Shown piece by piece: positions 6,836-10,624 of a stretch of 10,624 bases of DNA (position 1 is its first letter; each line of letters begins with the position of its first letter). This stretch comes from a bacterium (GTDB lineage Bacteria > CG03). The DNA lies in assembly GCA_013791675.1 (NCBI GenBank), contig VMTI01000036.1:1-10624 (forward strand), given 5' to 3'. The notes under the pieces are model-generated. The model had not been told where the DNA came from. It saw nothing but the letters and a program-made list of their open reading frames with translations, and did not search any database. A program made the position numbers and the translations under genes.

Positions 6836-7297
6836 TTAGAGTTTTATGATTTTATTTATTAGTGCGGTCGTGGATCGGTTTTTTTTGAGCTTTACGATTT
6901 TCACTATGCCGCCGTAAGATTTAACAAACGGCGCGCCGACAATTGTGGATGCCTTCCAGTCCCCGCCCTTAACAAGAACATCCGGCCGAATTTTTCTAAT
7001 GAGTTTCAATGGCGTTTTTTCTTTGAATCCGCAGACAGCGTCAACAGATTTTAGGGCGTTTATAACGAGCGCTCGGTCGGTGAAACCGTTTATAGGCCGG
7101 CCGGGTTTGATGGCGCTTACGGAAGATGATGCATTGATCCCGACAATCAGAATATCACCCATAGCTTTTGCTTCACGAAGCAGTTTTATGTGCCCTGAAT
7201 GTATTATGTCAAAACAGCCGTTTGTGAAAACAACTTTTTTGCCGTTTGCGCGAGCGCGCCGGGAAAATTCCGCCGCGGCTGCAATGTTAAATATCAT
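6836..7297 (-). CDS. rfaE2: D-glycero-beta-D-manno-heptose 1-phosphate adenylyltransferase, stand-alone
   Basis: A 153-residue nucleotidyltransferase matching the C-terminal (adenylyltransferase) half of HldE/RfaE. It transfers AMP from ATP to heptose 1-phosphate, giving ADP-D-glycero-beta-D-manno-heptose for LPS core or related glycans. TNGCFDIIHSGH (25-36) contains the HxGH active site (His33, His36). GRPINGFTDRA (66-76), DVLVKGGDW (106-114) and RSTT (141-144) are the other family signatures. The kinase domain is absent, so a separate HldA-type kinase is needed elsewhere. The ATG at 7297 is chosen because the protein begins there in register with relatives and overlaps the gmhA end by 11 bases. 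A longer frame from 7393 would add 32 residues that merely overlie gmhA. A weak GGA precedes the start. Confidence 0.92.
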   Translation of the reverse strand: MIFNIAAAAEFSRRARANGKKVVFTNGCFDIIHSGHIKLLREAKAMGDILIVGINASSSVSAIKPGRPINGFTDRALVINALKSVDAVCGFKEKTPLKLIRKIRPDVLVKGGDWKASTIVGAPFVKSYGGIVKIVKLKKNRSTTALINKIIKL

Positions 7298-7874
7298 TTT
7301 CCAAAACGCCGCAAATCGTGTGCAGCGCCAGAGCGTGGGCTTCCTGTATCCGGGCTGTTCTTTTTGAGGGAACAGCGATGACGACATCGGCAATACCCTT
7401 TATGCGAAGGCCCGAGGCGCCGGTTAAAGCGATAATTTTAATTCCTTTTTTATGTGCGGCGCGGCAGGCGGCGATAATATTTTCTGATTTCCCGCTTGTT
7501 GAAACAGCTATCACAGCGTCTTCTCTCGCGCCGAGAGCCTCTATTTGCCGTGAAAAAATATATTTATATCCGAAATCATTCCCTATCGCCGTAATAACTG
7601 AGGTGTCGGCATTAAGCGATATTGCCGGCATGGCTTTTCTGTTTTTTTCAAAACGGACTACAAGCTCGGCTGCGAAATGATTGGCGTCTGATGCGGATCC
7701 GCCGTTTCCGAATATCAGTATTTTCCCATGGTTTTTTAAAACTGTTTTAATGATTTTAACGGCTTTATCAATATCAACGGAGCAATTTTTGAACCCGCGG
7801 ATAACGTGTGTCAGCTCGTCTATATTATCTTCCAGCAGCGTTCCCAGGCTCGGCATAGTTTTCCGCGCGCTCAT
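7287..7874 (-). CDS. gmhA: Sedoheptulose-7-phosphate isomerase (phosphoheptose isomerase)
   Basis: A 195-residue SIS-domain enzyme that converts sedoheptulose 7-phosphate to D-glycero-D-manno-heptose 7-phosphate, the first step toward ADP-heptose. The phosphate-binding segment GNGGSASDANHFAAEL (56-71) and STSGKSENI (125-133) are typical. The zinc ligands correspond to those of E. coli GmhA: His66, Glu70, Gln177 and His185, with identical spacing. The start at 7874 overlaps the accC stop as ATGA. An internal ATG at 7856 is less likely because an AGGG lies upstream of the first one. The rfaE2 gene follows with an 11-base overlap, giving two steps of one pathway; the intervening kinase and phosphatase (GmhB) are not in the window. 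Identification is confident. Confidence 0.95.
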   Translation of the reverse strand: MSARKTMPSLGTLLEDNIDELTHVIRGFKNCSVDIDKAVKIIKTVLKNHGKILIFGNGGSASDANHFAAELVVRFEKNRKAMPAISLNADTSVITAIGNDFGYKYIFSRQIEALGAREDAVIAVSTSGKSENIIAACRAAHKKGIKIIALTGASGLRIKGIADVVIAVPSKRTARIQEAHALALHTICGVLENDI

Positions 7875-9199
7875 TTCATAAGCCCTATGAAATCCGTGGT
7901 GTAACAGCCATCGGCAAAATTCTTGTCCTGAAGTATTTTTTGATGAAGCGCTATGTTTGTCGTCACGCCTTCTATTTTCATTTCCATGAGCGCGCGCTTC
8001 ATTCTTTCAATGGCTTCCGCCCGGTTTCTTCCATAAGTAATAATTTTGGCTATCATGGAATCGTAAAAAGGAGATATTTCCGAACCGCTCGTCATTGCTG
8101 TGTCCACCCGTACGCCAGGGCCGCCGGGAAGAATAAGTTTTTCTATAACTCCGGCTGACGGCATGTAATTTTCGTCCTCGGAATTGATTCTGCACTCCAC
8201 CGAATGGCATATTTCTTTTATGTCGTCCTGCTTGAGTTTCAGGTCTTCGCCGGCGGCAAGCGCTATTTGCAGCTTTACCAGGTCAATATCTGAAACAAGT
8301 TCCGTCACAGGATGTTCAACCTGTATCCTTGCGTTCATTTCCATAAAATAAAACTTGTCTTTTGACACAAGGAACTCAACTGTTCCAACGGTAGTATAAT
8401 TTATCAGCTTCGCCACACGGCAGGCTGTTTCACCGAGTTTTTTTCTCATCTTCGGGCCTATCTGCGGGGAAGGCGACTCCTCAAGAACTTTCTGATGATT
8501 TCTCTGTATGGAACAATCTCTCTCCGGGAAAAAAACAACCTTGCCTTTTTTGTCGGCGGCAATCTGTATTTCTATATGGCGGGGGGCTTCAATGTATTTT
8601 TCCACATAAAGGTCAGCGTTGGAAAAAGCGTTTTTCGCCTCAGCTCCGGCAAGTTCAAAAGCCTGTTCAATATCCTTTTCGCTGCGGACAATTCTCATGC
8701 CTTTTCCGCCTCCGCCCGCGGTAGCTTTTATTATGACAGGGTATTTAATCGCGGCGGCGACGGCCTTTGCTTCCTTGACGCTTGGAACCACCCCTTTGGA
8801 ACCCGGCACAACCGGAATTTTTTTCCTCTTCATCAGATCTATGATTTCGGCTTTCTGTCCCGCCAAAGCAATTGTTTCCGGGGATGGGCCTATGAAATTA
8901 ATTCCATAAGAAGCGCATATTTCGGCGAAATGATGATTTTCAGCGAGGAATCCATAGCCCGGATGAATAGCATCGCATTTTTTAACCAGCGCCGCGCTTA
9001 TTATCTGGGAGATATTCAGATAGCTTGAGGCGGCCTGAGCCGCTCCGACGCAGACACTGTCGTCGGCAAGACCGCAGTAAAAATTATTTTTGTCCGCTTC
9101 CGAACAAATAACGACGGATTTTACCGACATTTCCCGCAGTGCCCTGATAACCCTTAAAGCAATCTCTCCCCTGTTGGCAACAAGAACTTTTTTAAACAT
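7871..9199 (-). CDS. accC: Biotin carboxylase subunit of acetyl-CoA carboxylase
   Basis: A 442-residue ATP-grasp enzyme, near E. coli AccC length (449). It carboxylates biotin held on a carrier protein, using ATP and bicarbonate, in the first step of malonyl-CoA formation. Seen in order: MFKKVLVANRGEIALRVIRA (1-20), Lys116, the glycine-rich ATP loop AGGGGKGM (161-168), HIEIQI (208-213), metal-binding Glu275 and Glu287 (FMEMNARIQVEHP), catalytic base Glu295 and Arg337 (ECRINS). Every catalytic residue I can place is conserved, so the enzyme should be active. A good Shine-Dalgarno sequence (AAGGAAG, minus strand 9209-9203) precedes the ATG, and the start overlaps the accB stop by eight bases. 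It could also serve propionyl-CoA or other biotin carboxylases. The neighbouring carrier lacks the biotin lysine, so its real partner is uncertain. Confidence 0.96.
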   Translation of the reverse strand: MFKKVLVANRGEIALRVIRALREMSVKSVVICSEADKNNFYCGLADDSVCVGAAQAASSYLNISQIISAALVKKCDAIHPGYGFLAENHHFAEICASYGINFIGPSPETIALAGQKAEIIDLMKRKKIPVVPGSKGVVPSVKEAKAVAAAIKYPVIIKATAGGGGKGMRIVRSEKDIEQAFELAGAEAKNAFSNADLYVEKYIEAPRHIEIQIAADKKGKVVFFPERDCSIQRNHQKVLEESPSPQIGPKMRKKLGETACRVAKLINYTTVGTVEFLVSKDKFYFMEMNARIQVEHPVTELVSDIDLVKLQIALAAGEDLKLKQDDIKEICHSVECRINSEDENYMPSAGVIEKLILPGGPGVRVDTAMTSGSEISPFYDSMIAKIITYGRNRAEAIERMKRALMEMKIEGVTTNIALHQKILQDKNFADGCYTTDFIGLMK

Positions 9200-9740
9200 T
9201 TTCTTCCTTTATCTCAAACAGTGTCTGTCCCCATTCCACGACTTCTCTGTCTTTGCATAAAATCGCGGTAATTTCAGCATTTTTATCGGCTATTATATCC
9301 TGCCTTATGCCCATGGAATTAACCCAGCCTATCTTCCGGCCTTTTTTGATTTTTTCGCCGACGGATGAAAGAAGAATATCGCCGTCGCTTATATAGAATG
9401 TTCCCACCGCCGGAGATTTTATCGTTTCGATACAGGAATGTGTGTCAACTTGTTCTTCACGTTCGCCATGGCGGACTTTTAGCCCCGGCGCGCTTTCAGC
9501 TTTAGCTGTATTTCCCAAAATAGCTTCGGGTTCTATTTCCCCCAGCATTATACTGACGGGCTCTTTTTTAATGACAATATGCATATCGCCTTTACTGTAT
9601 TCAAATTCACAGACGTCGGTGGCGCCCAGAACTTCCATTATTTCCTTAAAATCCAAATCATCATTTGCCTTTTTCGGAGTCACGCTGCTCCTCGGAGACT
9701 CCGGTTGAAGGTTTTGAAAGTTTCCTGTGTTTTTTTTCAT
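9192..9740 (-). CDS. accB: AccB-like biotin carboxyl carrier homologue lacking the biotin-attachment lysine
   Basis: A 182-residue protein with AccB architecture: an N-terminal segment (about 29-60, LDFKEIMEVL then KGDMHIVIKK) like that of acetyl-CoA carboxylase carriers, a variable linker (about 61-104) and a C-terminal biotinyl/lipoyl barrel (about 107-178) with PAVGTFY at 110-116. Carriers normally read EAMKM at the hairpin tip; here residues 141-145 are NSMGI, and Gly144 (GGC at 9311-9309) stands where the biotinylated lysine belongs. The flanking residues still align (WV before, then I-x-A-D), so this is not a misplaced frame. As read, the protein cannot be biotinylated at the canonical site. 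It may be a structural or regulatory subunit, like plant BADC proteins, or a carrier that lost function. It lies 14 bases after efp and overlaps accC by eight bases. The gene symbol reflects homology and position, not proven function. Confidence 0.88.
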   Translation of the reverse strand: MKKNTGNFQNLQPESPRSSVTPKKANDDLDFKEIMEVLGATDVCEFEYSKGDMHIVIKKEPVSIMLGEIEPEAILGNTAKAESAPGLKVRHGEREEQVDTHSCIETIKSPAVGTFYISDGDILLSSVGEKIKKGRKIGWVNSMGIRQDIIADKNAEITAILCKDREVVEWGQTLFEIKEENV

Positions 9741-9754
9741 AACTGCTTTCTGCG

Positions 9755-10309
9755 TTACATCCTTTCCAAATATTTGCCCGTACGCGTATCAACCTTAATT
9801 CTGTCGCCCTCGTTTATAAAAAGAGGTACCTTCACTTCAAGGCCGTTTTTAAGCCGCGCCGGCTTTAAGGTATTTGAAACGGTGTCGCCTTTGGCGCCGG
9901 GCTCGGTGTATGCGACTTCCATTTCCGCGGAGGGAGGGAGTTCAACATCTATAATCTTTCCCTCTGTCATGACAATAACGACTTTCATGTCTTCGACAAG
10001 AAACTTTTCGCTTAAACCTATGGAGCCTTTCTTTATCTCATGCTGCTCGTAGTCCGAATCCATGAAAACGAGGCTGTCGCCCGCGTCATAGGAATATGTG
10101 ACGGGGGTTCGTGTCACCTCGGGGGATTCAAATTTTTCACCGCCCCTGAATGTTCTTTCAATGGTCGCGCCGCCAAAAACATCTTTCATCTTCACCCTCA
10201 TTATCGCAGGGCCTTTGCCGGGTTTGTGATGCTGAAACCATAGGATACGGTAAAGCTTGTCCAAAACCTTTATATAAACCCCGTTTGAAAAATCAGCCGT
10301 AGATATCAT
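9755..10309 (-). CDS. efp: Translation elongation factor P
   Basis: A 184-residue protein of standard EF-P length that binds between the ribosomal P and E sites and relieves stalling at polyproline stretches. Three beta-barrel domains are expected (about 1-63, 64-127, 128-184). The modification loop HHKPGKGPA (27-35) has lysine at position 32 at its tip, so a lysine modification (beta-lysylation or 5-aminopentanol type) is possible, while arginine rhamnosylation is excluded. No modification enzyme gene is in the window. The C-terminal domain carries the family signature GDRIKVDTRTGKY (167-179). The start ATG at 10309 overlaps the peptidase stop (ATGA), with GAGGG about 10 bases upstream. A peptidase-efp-acc order is seen in several bacterial lineages. 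Very confident. Confidence 0.97.
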   Translation of the reverse strand: MISTADFSNGVYIKVLDKLYRILWFQHHKPGKGPAIMRVKMKDVFGGATIERTFRGGEKFESPEVTRTPVTYSYDAGDSLVFMDSDYEQHEIKKGSIGLSEKFLVEDMKVVIVMTEGKIIDVELPPSAEMEVAYTEPGAKGDTVSNTLKPARLKNGLEVKVPLFINEGDRIKVDTRTGKYLERM

Positions 10310-10624
10310 CCTAAAACCCTCGCTTTGTCTTCTAAGACATAAACATCTTCCACCCGCACTCCCCCGGTGCCCTTAAAATAAAGTCCCGGTTCAAGAGTGA
10401 ACACCATTCCTTTTTCAAATTTTTCTTTCTCACTGCAATTTATGGCCGTCCATTCATGAACATCAAGCCCTATCCCGTGGCCCGCGGAGTGCAGTATATT
10501 TTTCTCAAATCCCTCTCCCGCAAGATAGTCTTTTATTATTTTCCCTACGCCGCCTATTTTCGCGCCAGGCACAATATACGGCAGAGCCAGTTCCCGCGAT
10601 TTTTTAATCGCGGCATAAGCCCTG
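10306..10624 (-). CDS. M24-family metallopeptidase (Xaa-Pro aminopeptidase/dipeptidase type), C-terminal part
   Basis: The frame is open to the window edge, so the N-terminal part is missing and about 105 residues are visible, from RAYAAIKKSRELALPYIVPG onward. They match the end of the pita-bread fold: HSAGHGIGLDVHE supplies a metal-binding histidine and a catalytic histidine, and FTLEPGLYFKGTGGVRVED supplies the two metal-binding glutamates (in LEPG and RVED). The two aspartate ligands would lie upstream, outside the window. Such enzymes remove residues next to proline from peptides, using two metal ions (Mn, Co or Zn). A GTG at 10572 inside the frame could be mistaken for a start, but homology continues upstream of it. 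The stop overlaps the efp start as ATGA. PepP and PepQ cannot be told apart from this end alone. Confidence 0.9.
   Translation of the reverse strand, partial: RAYAAIKKSRELALPYIVPGAKIGGVGKIIKDYLAGEGFEKNILHSAGHGIGLDVHEWTAINCSEKEKFEKGMVFTLEPGLYFKGTGGVRVEDVYVLEDKARVLG

Noticed and set aside
7298..7393. Extended N-terminus of the heptose adenylyltransferase starting at 7393
   Set aside because: The extra 32 residues lie wholly inside gmhA, show no similarity to the family, and the ATG at 7297 gives the expected protein start.
9291..9340. Frameshift or misread as the cause of the missing biotin lysine in AccB
   Set aside because: The residues on both sides (GRKIGWV and then I-x-A-D through EWGQTLFEI) align in the same frame, and three positions of the core motif differ, so a single indel or base error does not explain it. 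Read-level confirmation is still needed.
1..10624. CRISPR array, tRNA or rRNA gene, insertion sequence or riboswitch
   Set aside because: No regularly spaced repeats, transposase frame, cloverleaf-like segment or long structured leader was seen. The only gene-free stretch beyond short gaps is about 793-950, which is filled by the purH remnant.

Overview
The window looks like a chromosomal segment, probably from a metagenome, of a diderm (Gram-negative-type) bacterium. Two heptose genes of the LPS-core or ADP-heptose type, a lytic transglycosylase and the general gene set support a diderm. The peptidase-efp-accB-accC-gmhA-rfaE2 order and the moderate base composition recall candidate-phylum diderms such as Elusimicrobiota or Omnitrophota. 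That assignment is a guess from gene content, not a demonstrated one.

From 10624 down to 951 everything lies on the minus strand as one tightly packed run of twelve genes. In transcription order they are: an M24 aminopeptidase (cut by the window edge), elongation factor P (efp), an AccB-like carrier, biotin carboxylase (accC), sedoheptulose-7-phosphate isomerase (gmhA), a stand-alone heptose-1-phosphate adenylyltransferase (rfaE2), a secreted NodB-type polysaccharide deacetylase, endolytic murein transglycosylase (mltG), a TldD-family metallopeptidase, a CHASE2 adenylate cyclase, a CRP/FNR regulator and a PII-family protein. Gaps are 2 to 21 bases, or genes overlap by 4 to 11 bases, and I see no internal terminator. 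This is probably one operon, with its promoter outside the window. It joins translation and fatty-acid housekeeping (efp, acc), envelope building (heptose, deacetylase, MltG) and a small nucleotide-signalling cassette (cyclase, CRP, PII).

Positions 1-792 are different: visibly AT-rich (two sampled 60-base lines are 23% and 28% G+C, against 55% for a sampled line in accC), on the plus strand, and carrying one membrane protein of the PEMT/ICMT methyltransferase type. Between this block and the PII gene, about 150 bases hold the shattered remains of purH on the minus strand: an N-terminal fragment and a C-terminal fragment fused out of frame with the middle missing. So the left end is either a scar of deletion plus insertion of foreign DNA, or an assembly chimera.

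The most striking observation is that the AccB-like protein has Asn-Ser-Met-Gly-Ile where biotin carrier proteins have Glu-Ala-Met-Lys-Met. The lysine that carries biotin is a glycine, although the adjacent biotin carboxylase looks complete. The PII protein is also unusual: it keeps the nucleotide-binding loops, but its T-loop is shortened and lacks the usual YRGAEY segment.
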